Assembly: GCA_963922205.1 (NCBI GenBank)
Contig: CAWUHX010000063.1
Span: 992,001 to 1,056,000 of the forward strand
DNA length: 64,000 bases
Direction: 5' to 3'
Source: Romanomermis culicivorax
Lineage: Eukaryota > Nematoda > Enoplea > Mermithida > Mermithidae
Shown: positions 11,401 through 22,716 of the stretch, one piece after another
Layout of the letters: every line of letters begins with the position of its first letter
Position numbering within the stretch: position 1 is the stretch's first letter
Position numbers and translations under genes: made by a program
The notes under the pieces: model-generated
The model's database searches: none
What the model was told of the DNA's origin: nothing
Seen by the model: the letters and a program-made list of their open reading frames with translations, nothing else

Positions 11401-12179
11401 AATATTTTGGCCTATCCTTAAGTACAGGGCCGACCTAGACTTTCAGACTTCCGAACCCAAGTGACCTCATACTAATAAGCAGTTTTCCCCCTTTTATACC
11501 CTATTTTTGGGAACAAGTATTTTGTGTCAATTTTTATTGGAGGCAGTGCAAAATAGTTTTCAAAAAAATGCACTTATACACAATTTTATAATTTTTTTTA
11601 CATTTGTCTGGTTAGCACAAATGGAGTCCTTACACAAGGCATAGCATTTTTGGCCTATGTTTAAGTACAAGGAGAAAAAAGGCCCGAAAGAGCCAGGACT
11701 CTGGAATGCACCCACCTCCCTCACTCTGCCACCAGTGGCAGGAATGAGAAGTTTGAGCCAACTACACCCCACTTTTTATATGTCTTTCCAGATATTTAAA
11801 AAAAGGCACATACACAAAGTTTCAAAGCAATGAGTCATCATTAATTCTGTCTGCTTCTGTGCATAATCAACCCAAAATCAATTTTCAAAAATCCAGCTGA
11901 GAAATTGCTGACCAATTCCACTTTTTTATACTGCTGGTGAATGAAAGCCTTTATAGTACAGGAAAAGCTACAACAACAACACAAAGTTTTTTCTTATAGT
12001 TTTTCAGCCAATATGGCCAAATGATGTCATCCTTTTGATTGAGCTAGAGTGTTAAGTCAACAATTAGGCCATTTTTTGAATTGTAGGGGGCATGGTGGTG
12101 TGCAGCTGCATAATTAAAATATAAAATAATCAATGTTTTTGGTTCTTCCTATTTATACTTTTTTACATGCTTATGTTAT
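11401..12179. other. Non-coding stretch
   Basis: I can recognise no gene between the KQK-gene remnant and the penton relic. Short minus-strand frames of up to 70 codons carry no motif I know. Confidence 0.45.
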
Positions 12180-12992
12180 TTAAAAATGAAATAATTGACT
12201 ACTTTTCCCAAAATAAAACTTGACAATTACTTTTCCCATTACAAAATTGACACATTTATTTGCATATGTTTTAAGAAAAATTTCAATTTATGAAAAGTTT
12301 TTCATCAATATGGGCACGTAGTGAGGGGAATCATATATTTTGTTGACAATTTCTCCGTATCTATTTTCTATGCTCACAGTTCTTTAGAAGGGCGAGAGAA
12401 CATTGCCCACTATTTGGAGTTCTACTAGGTTACAGTAGATGAACATAGACTCGAACCCACTACTTAGGTCAAAGAGGTTTTTCGACCACGGTCAGGTTAA
12501 AATTTTTGGTTCAGCAAGTCCAAGAATATGTTTTAAGCATGATAATAATTGTACACTTTCAATAATTTCATTATTTATTTTGATACTAGCTTTTCTATCA
12601 TAGTTACTGCAGGATAACTCTACAGACATGTTGGCCTCATCATCAGCAGTTAAAGAATTTTTGATGGACAATGTTATGGCATCAGTTAGTTCTTTCACTG
12701 AGGAATAATACGAAGCTGGAACACAAACTCTATACAGTTTTTTTGATGAAGTGTGTTGAATAACGATTTCTTGATCATCATTTGAAATATTTTCCCAAGT
12801 ATGAAGGTAAATGATTTCACACAGTCTGCACTCCCAATCTTTCTGGAGCATAAGCCTATATGGCAGTTGTACCCTGAAGTGACTGGCTTTATTTCCAGGA
12901 TTACCCACTGTATTGCTAGGTAAGGTTATGTAGAAATCAGTTTTAAATAAAGATGACTGATAAGCTCCTTTTATACCTATTTGATGTTGCAT
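12180..12992 (-). pseudogene. Polinton penton-like minor capsid protein relic
   Basis: The frame opens at an ATG at 12992 and can be followed in one phase for 271 codons to TAA at 12180-12182. It is interrupted by a TGA at 12492-12494 and two TAA codons further on. The N-terminal part has the Polinton minor-capsid signature: FYITLPSNT near residue 21, then the pattern HFRVQLPYRLxLxxDWECRL. The C-terminal part has a DSPHYVP motif and a KVIVKFYF strand near the end. In Polintons this protein is taken to form the capsid vertices (single jelly roll). The near-full length with only point stops makes it one of the best preserved Polinton genes here. It is inactive as it stands. Confidence 0.75.
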
Positions 12993-13078
12993 AACTGTTG
13001 TGCAGGTCTTTCCTTAAGAGGCATAAGAAAAGATATATGGTTCTGGTCTGAACTGACCTGTTAGAACTACTGGCCCAG

Positions 13079-13105
13079 GGCCCAGTTGTTCGATTCTTTC
13101 CTTAA
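13079..13105 (+). repeat. Left terminal inverted repeat of the Harbinger element
   Basis: GGCCCAGTTGTTCGATT followed by CTTTCCTTAA mirrors the right end at 16366-16392, where T replaces C in TTCG and G replaces C before TTTCC/TTCC. Just inside, CCTTAA and CCTTTAA words recur to about 13245 and may be subterminal protein-binding sites. Confidence 0.85.
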
Positions 13106-13331
13106 CTTTTTCCTTTAAAGAATTCCTTAACTCTTAAGGTGTCCTCATTAAAGGTGACCTTTAGAGGTGCGTTGCTCGAATAATTTCTACCTTTTCCTTG
13201 AATAAGGAGACCTTAAAAGGCTTCCTTAAATAATTTTGTTGTATTTTTTTTGCTATTCAGACAAGTAATTTTTAATTATTTAATAATTTTGAATAAATTT
13301 TTAATTTGTAATATTGTGTCCAATTATTACG

Positions 13332-14637
13332 ATGGAAATACAAACGGATTTTAAGAAAACGAAAAAGCCACGAAGTGCAGCGTTTAGTTCGGAAGAAAAA
13401 ATTTTCTTTTTATCGTTAGTTAAGGAGCGGCGCGACGAAATCTTTGCGTGTGAAATGAGCGCCCAATCAAACAAAAAGAAACGCTTTGCTTGGGAACAAG
13501 TAAAATTTTAAAGGTAAAATTTTTAACACCTTACTCAGTGAATGTCGCATGTTATTAAGATAACGAATAAATATAATAAAAAATCGACGACTGGAATTCG
13601 TACAACCGAATCGTTACAAAAGTTGTGGGATAACTTGAAACGGATTTGCAAAGAAGAACGTTCAAAATGTGATAAAGAAGCTAGGTTAATGGCATGTATT
13701 TAATTTAAATTTCGGCAATTTATATCAAAATTAAACTATCTATTCTTAGAAAAACAGGGGGTGGACCTCCACCACCGCCTATTAGTCAAATTTCTCAAAT
13801 TGTTGACGATATTTTCGGCGACGCTTCTGAACCATACTTTACTGGAGAATCGATCGGAATCGATACATTAAATGAAATTAATTCGACCGGGATAACTTTA
13901 TCAAAAAATGTTAATCAAACAAAAGGTCCTACGAGTGAATTAATGTATTCACCTTTATCTGACTTAGACGATGATGAAGTTTTAAAAATATCGCGTAAAA
14001 CTATGTTTGTATTTGTATTTTGTATTTGTTTTTATAGCCGAAACTGTAAATTTAATTATTCTTTTTAGGTAAAAACCTTGATCGTGAACCTGAAACGGAG
14101 CAAAATTTAGGTCCCTTGGCTTTTGACGATTCGGATTTTACCGTTAGACCTTTGTCGAGTAATTAATATTTTATTTTGCGTAAAAATTGTCATATTCAAA
14201 ATTTTAATGATTTTTAAGGTTTGGAACAGCAATCACTGGAAAATAATATTAATCGTCCATCGTCTTTACCCAGCGCTCCAGGATCGTCATTGTTTTTTAG
14301 CGGCCGACCGTCGTTATTACCCAGCCCTCAAGCTGGTTCCTCCTTACCCGTCCAAAGTATTGAATCGAGGAAATATATGAAAAGGCGATACGTCAGCAGT
14401 AACATTTGCAAAGAACAACAGAGTCGTTCTAAAGAAGCAATAGCCGAAGATTGTCTTCGTATTGAAAAAGAAGTAGCAGCGGCCAAAATTGAAGCTTATA
14501 AAGAGTTTTCCAATGCTGCTAAATTGGCCGCCAGTTATTTTAATACTGCCGAACTTAAAGCTCGTTTAGAAATTACAAAAATAATTCAGGATAACCCTGG
14601 AATTGAAAAAGCTTGTGTGAATATTGTTAATCAATAA
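13332..14637 (+). CDS. Harbinger Myb/SANT-like DNA-binding protein, 5 exons
   Basis: Proposed exons are 13332-13499, 13560-13684, 13750-13994, 14069-14158 and 14219-14637. All introns are GT-AG and 60-74 bp long. They give 1,047 nt, 348 residues, with phase conserved at every junction. Residues about 14-110 form a Myb/SANT-like domain of the Harbinger partner type: FSSEEKIFFLSLV, a conserved Trp before the first junction, TESLQKLWDNLK, then a TGGGPPPPP stretch. The C-terminal 80 residues are Ala/Lys/Glu rich and probably helical. In Harbinger elements this protein brings the transposase to the nucleus and to the element ends. The ATG at 13332 is chosen because the frame upstream has only a TTG. 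I see no defect. Confidence 0.85.
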
Positions 14638-14713
14638 TTTTAATTTTTTATTTAAAAAAATGTTGACCAATATAATTATTAAAAAATTGCTTATCAAGAA
14701 TGTTAATTTTTAA

Positions 14714-16035
14714 TTAAAAAATGTGTTGACAAACATAATCACAACGCCTAATATTATTATCAAAATTGTTGGGTAAATCATTATTATTGTCAATATCATC
14801 ATTTTCAACTTCATCTTCAAAATCGGGCAAATTTAAATGCACGGCGTAATTGTGTAAAATTGCGCAACATAAAACCAATTTGGGAACATTCTTGAAGAAA
14901 ACTCGAATTTTGCCGTGCAAAATATGAAAGCGCCTTTTCCACCTGTCAAAAACTTGTTCTATAAGAACACGGGTTCTTTTATGTGACGAATTGTAACGAT
15001 GTTGTTGATTATTATTTGGTTTTAAATAAGGCGTTAAAATAATATCCGAACACGGATACCCGCTATCACCTAACAAATAGCCAAAGTCTAATGGCTGACC
15101 ATCTAAATGCGACTTCAATCTTGATTCTCTAAAGACGCGAGCGTAGTGCGCCGAACCCGGAAATGAAACGTTGACGTTAAAAAATTTGCCATTTGGCCCA
15201 CATACAGCTTGGACGTTATACGTTTTTCTATGTTTTCTATTGAAATAAACATGCTCGATTCGTTTTGGCGGCAAAATTTGAACGTGAGTACCATCAATGA
15301 GGCCGATAACGAATGGAAATCTGTTTTTTTCTTGAAATTTTTCGTGAATGTCGCATCGTTGGTTGTAGGTCGGGAATTTATTAAATGACGAGCTATGTTT
15401 CACGAGAGCATTGATTGTTGACCATAAGCTACGACATTGTGTACTTTTATCGACGTTTAGAGTATCACCAATTACCTAGAAATTAAAGTGGTGCGATATT
15501 CATGTATATAATATACAAAAAACGATTTTAGACTTCAAAATTCCTACAAAACGTTTTTTAAGGCGTGCAAAAACTAACTTGTTGAAATGCATTAGACGCC
15601 AAATAACGTAAAGCTAAACAAATACATTCTAATGGCAAAATCGAATGATTTCGATTCGTTGACCTTTCTAAATCGTTTTTTAATAAATCGGTCAAATTTA
15701 AAATGGCCGCTGGCGTAAAACGATATCTAAACAAAAAGATGCTACTATGTAAAATCTTTTAAGCAAAAAAAAATTTAATTTAAAGAACTATACTCCGCAA
15801 ATTTTAGAAAAGAAAACATTTTAGCAAAAGCCTCAAATTTACTTTTTTTAAGTTCCAAAAATTTACACTTTAAACATAAGATCATATCAACCTAAATTTA
15901 CCTTTCATAAATTTGAAAGTCGGATAATCCATCGAAAGGCGACGTTGTATCACGTAATTTTCGTATTTTGCTTGGTAGTTCATCGTCACTATCGTCGTCC
16001 GAATATAAAACGCGCAAGATTCGATTAAGAGCCAT
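14714..16035 (-). CDS. Harbinger DDE transposase (HARBI1-like), 3 exons
   Basis: Proposed exons are 16035-15902, 15726-15579 and 15475-14714 (introns 175 and 103 bp, GT-AG). They give 1,044 nt and 347 residues, close to the roughly 350 of HARBI1-like proteins. The catalytic triad is visible: Asp in GLIDGTHV (about residue 155), Asp in LLGDSGYP (about 231) and Glu in VLIEQVFDRWKRRF (about 267), i.e. a D35E spacing. An N-terminal Asp/Glu-rich segment precedes a RYRFTPAAI block typical of the family. The protein cuts and rejoins DNA at the element ends, acting with the Myb-like partner. The ATG at 16035 gives an uninterrupted frame. Only expression and activity remain unproven. Confidence 0.9.
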
Positions 16036-16365
16036 AATTTGAAGTAAAATATAATTTGTGAAACGATGAAAAAAAATTTTTATCGTTAAATTATCTTTTA
16101 ACTAGAGAAACGAAGTGTAATTCTATTAATACGTTTAAAAATTTTTAAAAATAAACATTTTATTTAATGTTGAGGATGCTCGGTAGCACCCTTGACTTAA
16201 GGATTCCTTGAAAGGAAAAAAATGCTTAAGGAAAAGATCGAGGAACGTTCGAGCAATCCGACGTTTAAAGGAATCCTTTGAAGTGTTTCCCTTTTAAGGA
16301 ACGGATTGGAGCAACACCTTCAACATTTCCTTCAGAGGAAGGAATCGTTTAAGGACTCCTTAAGC

Positions 16366-16392
16366 TTTAAGGAACAATCAAACAACTGGGCC
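16366..16392 (-). repeat. Right terminal inverted repeat of the Harbinger element
   Basis: This is the reverse complement of the left end. It is preceded inward (16190-16375) by a dense set of AAGGA, TTAAGG and CCTTAA words, matching the subterminal words of the left end. Confidence 0.85.
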
Positions 16393-16395
16393 CAG

Positions 16396-17057
16396 ATCCC
16401 TTGGCTAAGCCTCGGTGATAGTGCAACAGTCCGGTTCCCCAGACCTACAACAACAAAGATACTTTAACCTCAAATGCGGGGCCTCACCAAGGAGCTTGGC
16501 AGTCTCCTAGCTGAGACAAGGAATCCCCTCAGGGATAAACTTACTTGGGTATAACCCGTAACGGGTTTCCCAAAGCTTACTTGGTGCAAGCTGGCGCCTG
16601 GGCCTCTGGCCCTCCGCCTTCGCCGATACGAATAATCTAAATAAAAAACGAATGTATTAAACAATAATTCCGGCGAAATACTAAAAAGAATGTGGCTACA
16701 CCACAGTTCACAATATGTAAATAAAGTTGATGTGCTGGGAAATAGTTTAATGGACGCCAGCAGTATATATGAAAATATTATAAAAAGACGATAATAGTGA
16801 ACAATGATTTCACTATCATTTTTTGGTCTTTCTTTGGTGCTCCACTTCTATGCAAATGTCTGCGCCGCTGGTCGTCCATTTTGTCGATTTGCATGTTGAT
16901 TTCCCCACGCGAATTGCCATTAACAGGGTGCCCAACATAACTGATTAAACATAAAATGATAATCAAATATGGGTGTAGTTATAAAAATAGTTCAAGGATA
17001 AATCCTGTGACATATTCATTAACATAGTGGCATCATGTTAAACGACTGGTTACAGTT
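16396..17057. other. GC-rich spacer, no gene recognised
   Basis: Positions 16396-16630 are markedly richer in G+C than their surroundings and contain short inverted pairs such as ACCCGTAACGGGT. From 16640 the DNA becomes AT-rich again. I recognise no coding or RNA feature. By position it lies between the Polinton penton and protease relics and may be a further unidentified insertion. Confidence 0.4.
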
Positions 17058-17280
17058 TTAATTGGAATCTCTCTTACTTTCCATATCAGATAAAATAGGC
17101 AAAATTGTCCGCAGAGTTTTCGAGTTTTTCAACATGTATCATTGTATATAGGGTATGCATGGAGATGCATAACTATCAAAATACTCACACGTGCCACTCG
17201 CATCAAAATATAATGCAACCCAATGAGATCCCAGTTCATTATGCTTATCCAAGTTTATCATTAAAGTGCAGGATAAGCTA
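17058..17280 (-). pseudogene. Polinton adenain-like cysteine protease fragment
   Basis: Read on the minus strand from about 17280, the frame contains INLDKHNELGSHWVALYF, then CEYFDSY. This is the hallmark of the adenovirus-type (Ulp1-like) maturation protease of Polintons: GSHW carries the catalytic His and EYFDS holds the following acidic residue. A stop interrupts it, and the C-terminal part with the catalytic Cys is not recognisable, so it is a fragment. It lies between the polymerase and penton relics on the same strand, which fits a single ancestral Polinton. It is about 70 codons of a protein that is normally about 200. Confidence 0.65.
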
Positions 17281-17296
17281 TAACAGATGCCAAAAG

Positions 17297-17997
17297 TGTA
17301 ATATAGAGGGCATGTATGCCCTGGCTACCTGGCTTCGGTTCTTGGGAGATCCCTAATGTAGTTCTACTCCGAACCCTAACTAGGTGAGACAGAGGTAAGA
17401 GACAATGCTTATTCTGAGATGGTTGTGAAATGAGGTGATTATTATTAAACAAAACACAACACAGGTTAGAAAATACAAATTAATGCTACAATGGACCAGA
17501 CACCAAGGTCAGCGCTGAGAGCAACAGATGCCCGGAAATAGGGCCTTTTGCCTCCTAGACCTTCTACCACAAGATAAGGCAGAAACCTGATCAAAAGAAA
17601 AGTGCACTGGTGGACAACAAACAATGTCCAACAGACCACCCACCAATACCAAGAAAATTGAACTTTGAGAGTAAAGGTAGTCGGCATAGGGCGCTCAAAA
17701 ATATTGTACGAAAAAACAACTATGCGTCAGTGATGCCAAAAAACAAGAGATGGCCCACGAAAACCAAATAAATTTACTGAATGAATAAAAATGGCAAAAC
17801 CATGCCAAACTATAACTGCACAAGGTTATGCAAAACATCTTTGTCCATTTATTGTTTTTGATGCCAAAAATAGTATAGCACAAACCATATTGAAAGATTT
17901 GCTTACCTAATGAGAAGTGAACCTACTTCAGCAACAAAGAACTTTAGAAATGAAATGAGGATAGAGGACCAAATGTCAGAATAATTGACCCTCTGAC
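17297..17997 (-). mobile_element. Solo LTR, family A
   Basis: On the minus strand it runs from TCAGAGGGTCAATT (about 17997) to CTCTATATTACA (17297). It is homologous over its whole length to 53420-54110 (plus) and more distantly to the 5' LTR of the gypsy element at 52153-52906. No internal region lies on either side, so it is a solo LTR or a fragment. It separates the protease from the polymerase relic. Confidence 0.6.
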
Positions 17998-18064
17998 TTC
18001 CCTGCCCCCCCCCAAGGTAAGAATTTCCCGCCAGCAAAAAGAAAGTCAGAAGGTCCGGCAAGGG

Positions 18065-18885
18065 CCTCAGCCTCCTTGTACTCCAACTTTGGCGACACCA
18101 TACTGCGCCAAACTGCTATTGGATGCCCCGCATCGACGACCACAATAAAATAAAAAGTTTAAAACAGTTTGTTGAACTGGACTGATGGTGCCAGATGCTG
18201 CCCATCTCGGATGCTCCCAAATAAAATATGATAAATAAAAAGATTTTCCAACAGATGCCACAATAAAATACAAAATGTTCAAACAAACAATAATAGAAGG
18301 TTCACCCTTGAGGAACTCAGGCCTACACTCCACTCCAACTGCCCGCAGAACCCTATGGTTGCCCATATTATGCATTGGGGCACCCACCACATGCCAAGGA
18401 TATATATCTTATCATCCGCTCCTCCTTCACTGATGTTGGCATCCCACTGCATCCTCTCCGGAGGGGGGTTTCTCTTGGGAAGTGATGGGCCCGCTATTCT
18501 TTACTTGCATTGGTCTTCTCCCGTTAGCCCCTTGGCCGGACACTGACCCCACAACACCTTTGGTAGGTCATACCCTGGAGAGAAAGGATGCCTGAAAGCC
18601 GAATCTTCTGAGCCTTTGGCTGTCTAGATCTTGAGTCAAAAGGGTATGGTATTTGTGCTAAAGTAGGTCTGCATTATTAAAAGGTAAGCAAATCTCTCAA
18701 CAGGGTTTGTGCTGTGTAATGAATAAGAATTGAAAATTTTGTAATTAGAAAAATTATGTCAGTTTTTGGAATGGCAGAGAAGATAATGCAAAAAATAAAA
18801 AATGTGAAAAATGTCACAAAATTCACCCCCGATTCTTAGAATGGAGGAGAGAGAAAAAAAACTTTTGATGCGAGATAACCAAAAA
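18065..18885 (+). mobile_element. LTR-type repeat, family C
   Basis: From about 18180 to 18880 the sequence is homologous, in the same orientation, to 44640-45380. Shared landmarks are TCCTCTCYGGAGGGGGGTTT, the GGACACTGACCCCAC block, GCCTTTGGCTGTCTA and a GGTTTGTGC block also found in family A LTRs. No gene is recognised. It abuts the truncated end of the polymerase relic at about 18890. Confidence 0.5.
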
Positions 18886-18889
18886 TAAT

Positions 18890-20455
18890 ACGAGGATCTG
18901 GTGGGCATTCTCCATGGACATTGGGCCATTTAATATTCTTTTGCTACGATTGGGGAAGCATTTTAGGCACCCGCGGTAATTGCATCCCTGAAATTCATAA
19001 ATATTATTTTCGCACATACCATCCACCTTGTAATTTTCATTTCTAATTTCTGGATGATTGTCAGCATGTCTTATTCGTATATTGTTTGTCACTGATAACC
19101 ATCTCGTCCATTTTACAGCCATAAAGAACTACATGCATTCTCATTTGTATCCTCCAAAAGGCACAACACCAATAACATTAGGGGGCATATGGTTCATTCT
19201 GTACACAAGATTGCATGCATTAGCTATTGTTAGGCTACTTAAGAAGGGGTCCACACCAGTTTGATTGTTGGATAGTTGCCAAAATTTCATGCAACATTGT
19301 TGCAAGATGTTAACATCACTATGACAATAGGCTAGAACTTCATGTCTGAAGTTAATTACAGTATTCATTTTTGAATTATACTAGTGGTAAAATCTTTCAG
19401 CTTCATGGGGTCTCATACAATCGGCCCCATAGTAATGAGGTGCTGGTAATGTTCCAACATAGTCCCATTTGCTCTCGTTTTAAAATAATGAGGGAAATAC
19501 CCTTTTTTAAGTTCATCAATACCAAATACTTTGGGTAATGCTGACAAAGGCATGGACAGGAAGTTGAAGCTGTTGATAGTTTTTACTCGACCCCCTTCAA
19601 TTGAAATTAATTTGAGTCCCTTGAGAAAAATTTCCAACTTCATGCAATGTTTGTGCATATAGTTTATTATGAATTGTCCATCCAAGCCCTTGGAATTATG
19701 GGCGATTGCTATCTAGCTTTGATTTTGTTCGCTGAATAGCTAGGTGTAGAATTCCTCAAGGCAATTTTCCCCCACAAAGATATTCAAGTTTTGCCCACAA
19801 TTATCATGTGCATTCAATTGTTCATCAATACACTCATCACATACTTTTCGGGTGACACATAGCATTGGAATATGCAGGAATGTTTTATCATCTATTAATG
19901 TTTCTTGAGTCGTCTCAAAATCAAAAAATATGTGGGACTGGGTATTTTTGTTTGTTTTTGGTAAGCAAGCTTTTTGAATAAAGCACTGGGGATTATTATG
20001 GGAGACAGACTTATGACATATGGTACAGTAGAATGAATAGCACATGTGTTTGTGTTTACACCCACATAAATTACTGCAGGTCTTGCACGCATATAATGGC
20101 TCCCATATCCGGAGACAGGGTCCTCCTTTCGAGTTGCTATTGTTTTTATGAGCAGTGAAGCATTCATTGTTTGAGAAATACCATTGACAAGAATCAAATT
20201 TTGTCCATTGATCTAACACACAATGGGGTAAAAAGCAACAATTTCGAGATTTAATGGGGTATTTATTGTCAATCGTACGTTTGTGGGATTTATAGCACCC
20301 ATCCCAGAACTATGATGCATTAAAAAATGCAGGCATGCTAGTTATGACCTCATAATGACCCTCCTGTAAGTATAAATTCAATATTTTGTTTGCCACTAGA
20401 CCTTCATAGAATACATCATTGAATACACAATTCTGCCATCAGAATGTCATCAAGA
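18890..20455 (-). pseudogene. Polinton protein-primed DNA polymerase B, exonuclease part
   Basis: Several minus-strand frames together spell the middle of the Polinton type-B polymerase. In order they are HYEVITSMPAFF (about 20340); a Cys/His-rich stretch; the exonuclease I motif HIFFDFETTQE (about 19920); GLDGQFIINY with the flanking His-Asn of exo II (19680); LKKGYFPHYF; the exo III region YCHSDVNIL (19330); then the TGVDPF, YKVDG and YEFQGC blocks preceding the palm. Frameshifts and stops separate them. The palm catalytic site (YxDTD type) is missing: the relic ends near 18890 at an LTR. The upstream part of the gene lies at 31.9-32.15 and 37.1-37.8 kb. Confidence 0.8.
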
Positions 20456-20479
20456 CATTTTTGATGAAAATGTCTATTT

Positions 20480-21560
20480 TCTACTAAATCTCAATTGGTG
20501 ATGATGCGCAGGAATTTTCTACTGTTCAACAACTTGCCACTGCTGTTTCTAAAGCTCATAAGATTCTGGATGCTATGAAAGCTGAGATTGGTACCACAGA
20601 ATGACCCATTCTCCTCAATCAAGCTGATCCTCATTCTCAACCTCAACCTCCCACTCCTCCTTCTCAAAGACGTTATGATAGGAGACATCTTCCACAGTCA
20701 CATTCTCCTAATTGTAATTCTGATAATTCCACTTCTGATAAACCTTGTGTCTCCTTTAGTGAAGCTACTGTTCCTGTAGATAAGATTACTGATCTTCTTC
20801 AGCAAATTGCTGATAGAGTTCATAATAGTAGGCGACCTTCTTTTACTTCTGATTCTCACCCTTCTCGATCTCAATATCTGACTAATAGAAGTCACGATAA
20901 CTCTGCCCATAGCCATTTTTCAACACCATGTGGCCATGATCAATCATGTTATGATAATCACTCTGACTTTCACTCTTCCTATGATCAATCTCAAAGTAGG
21001 GATCATAACCAACCTTTATCTATTTAATCCACCAGTCATTGGTGTGAAGCTCAGGCAACACACACAAGACTGCAGATTGGAAATGGTTAAAGCGCATTAA
21101 TCCTCAAACTCAACCTATGTCTAATCCTCAAATAGTTCCTTACACTGCTCATAGGTATCCAAACCATTATAATCCAAACTTTGGCAACAATGTTTGCATC
21201 ACCCCAAATTGGAGAAACAACAGAGGCAGATACAGTAATAGAGGAACACTTATTACTGTGGCAGTTGTGGTTCATATTTGAACACATCTGCTAACTGCCA
21301 TGCCGATGTTTGCAGTGTTATCACTTCTGCTCCTCAATATGATTCTGCTAATTTTCCTATTGAGTATCATACTTATCCCTATGGTATTGCTTCGGCAAAT
21401 CCTTGATCTGCATTTCCTGTTAATAATAGACACCTTACTGAGACAAACTCTACTCCTCTTGCCTTACCTGCTCCTCAATCTCCAGCTCTGACTTCTTATA
21501 CTTCTGAACATGGTCAACAATCTGGAACAGTTTCTCAACCACCTTTTGCTAATATGGTAC
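20480..21560 (+). pseudogene. Gypsy gag C-terminal remnant
   Basis: Plus-strand frames here encode Ser, Gln, Asn, His and Pro rich sequence (for example repeated SQxQ and NxDN words) with a Cys-rich patch YCGSCGSYL near 21255, where a nucleocapsid zinc knuckle would be expected. Stops and frameshifts break it. Its position just upstream of the protease supports gag. The N-terminal gag and 5' LTR are absent. Confidence 0.5.
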
Positions 21561-21779
21561 AAACTGATTCTAAGTCTGATAATTCTGCTAGTGCCACTCT
21601 ATTTTCTCCTGGTATTATAAGTTGGGATGTGGAAGACATCTCAGGGAATGACCCCTGGATCACATACCCAGCAATATGCCATATAGGTAACTGTACTCCT
21701 GTCTCTGATAACTATGTAAAAAACTACCTGCCTACTAAATGCCTTTCTGATTCCCATCAAAATTGGATGCATAACTGCA

Positions 21780-22075
21780 AATGCTATCATTGATACTGGT
21801 GATCAGTGTTTTGTATTATCATCTGGCCTTGTCAGAAGAGCTTTTAAAAAAATAGATACCCCTCTACCTGTCTGTGGACATGTATGTGTTGCAGATAGAG
21901 CAGTGGTAAAGACCCATGATCGGGTTCTATTTACTAGGGAATCTGACTCTGGTCAACATCTTGTCAAATGCATCATTCTCAATGAAGACACTGGGGACCA
22001 GTGCATCATTGCTACTGATTTTCTCGCTCACCCTGATGTCCAAGCCTTTCTGAACAAGCATATGTTGAGATAGCC
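21780..22075 (+). pseudogene. Gypsy aspartic protease
   Basis: The frame starting near 21780 contains IIDTGDQCFVLSSG, the retropepsin active-site DTG in the usual gypsy context, and ends with a FLAHPDVQAF block. This corresponds to the second conserved half (ILGxDFL type). The catalytic Asp is intact. The frame is cut by stops downstream, and the linker to the reverse transcriptase (22.08-22.70 kb) is degenerate. Confidence 0.65.
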
Positions 22076-22716
22076 AGTAAACAGCAACCTCTTACTGTAA
22101 TTCCTTTTCTACTCTCCCTAGTCTTGAAGGACCTATCTTGGAAGAAATTCTGATTCACGACCATTCTTCAGACTATCCATCATCTGAAAATGATGAGCAA
22201 GTTGAAGAGATTGAAGCTGAATCCTCTGATTGACCTGTTCAAACCGACACTCCCACAGTTGTTGATCCCAACAATATAGTAGTCACTGAACTTGCTGAAC
22301 CTATCTTTATTGTCGCTTCTGCAACTGTAAAGATTCAATCTTATTCTCAACACTGGATTCGTGGTCATGTTTTTCCACAAACAGATGCATTCATACATGA
22401 CCTTATAGTTCAACCTGCATCTAACACTTCTAATGGCGAGGAATTTCCTGTAGAGACTTCGGTGATTAATATCTGTAATGGAACCTGTCCTCTTCTGTTT
22501 GTCAACAATTCTGGAAACAGTCTTATGCTCGGCAATAACCAAGTAGTCACTATTGTAAAGCATTGGAAAACTTGCTCACCGGCTCATGAGAGAGTTGCCT
22601 CACTTGTGTTGCTGTAGCTGCATCACGGCATAATCCAGCTGATCACCAACCTGCTGTATTAGATCACTCTTTACCTAATACTTCTGACTCTTAAAACTTC
22701 ATCTAGCTCTTAAAAA

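Larger units (their letters stand above)
13079..16392. mobile_element. Complete PIF/Harbinger DNA transposon
   Basis: The element is 3,314 bp. The left terminus GGCCCAGTTGTTCGATT is matched by the reverse complement of the right terminus with one mismatch in 17 bases. CAG flanks both ends (13076-13078 and 16393-16395), matching the 3-bp CWG-type target duplication known for some animal Harbingers. It carries the two genes expected of the superfamily in convergent orientation: a Myb/SANT-like protein (plus) and a DDE transposase (minus), 76 bp apart. I could read both with consistent splice sites and no stop. CpG dinucleotides are frequent here, unlike in the gypsy elements nearby. This is the youngest-looking element of the window. 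Confidence 0.9.

Noticed and set aside
13314-13331. Upstream start for the Myb-like gene
   Set aside because: The frame extends only to a TTG. The first ATG is at 13332 and precedes the whole domain.
16396-16640. rRNA or snRNA gene in the GC-rich patch
   Set aside because: No conserved core of any structural RNA that I know could be recognised.
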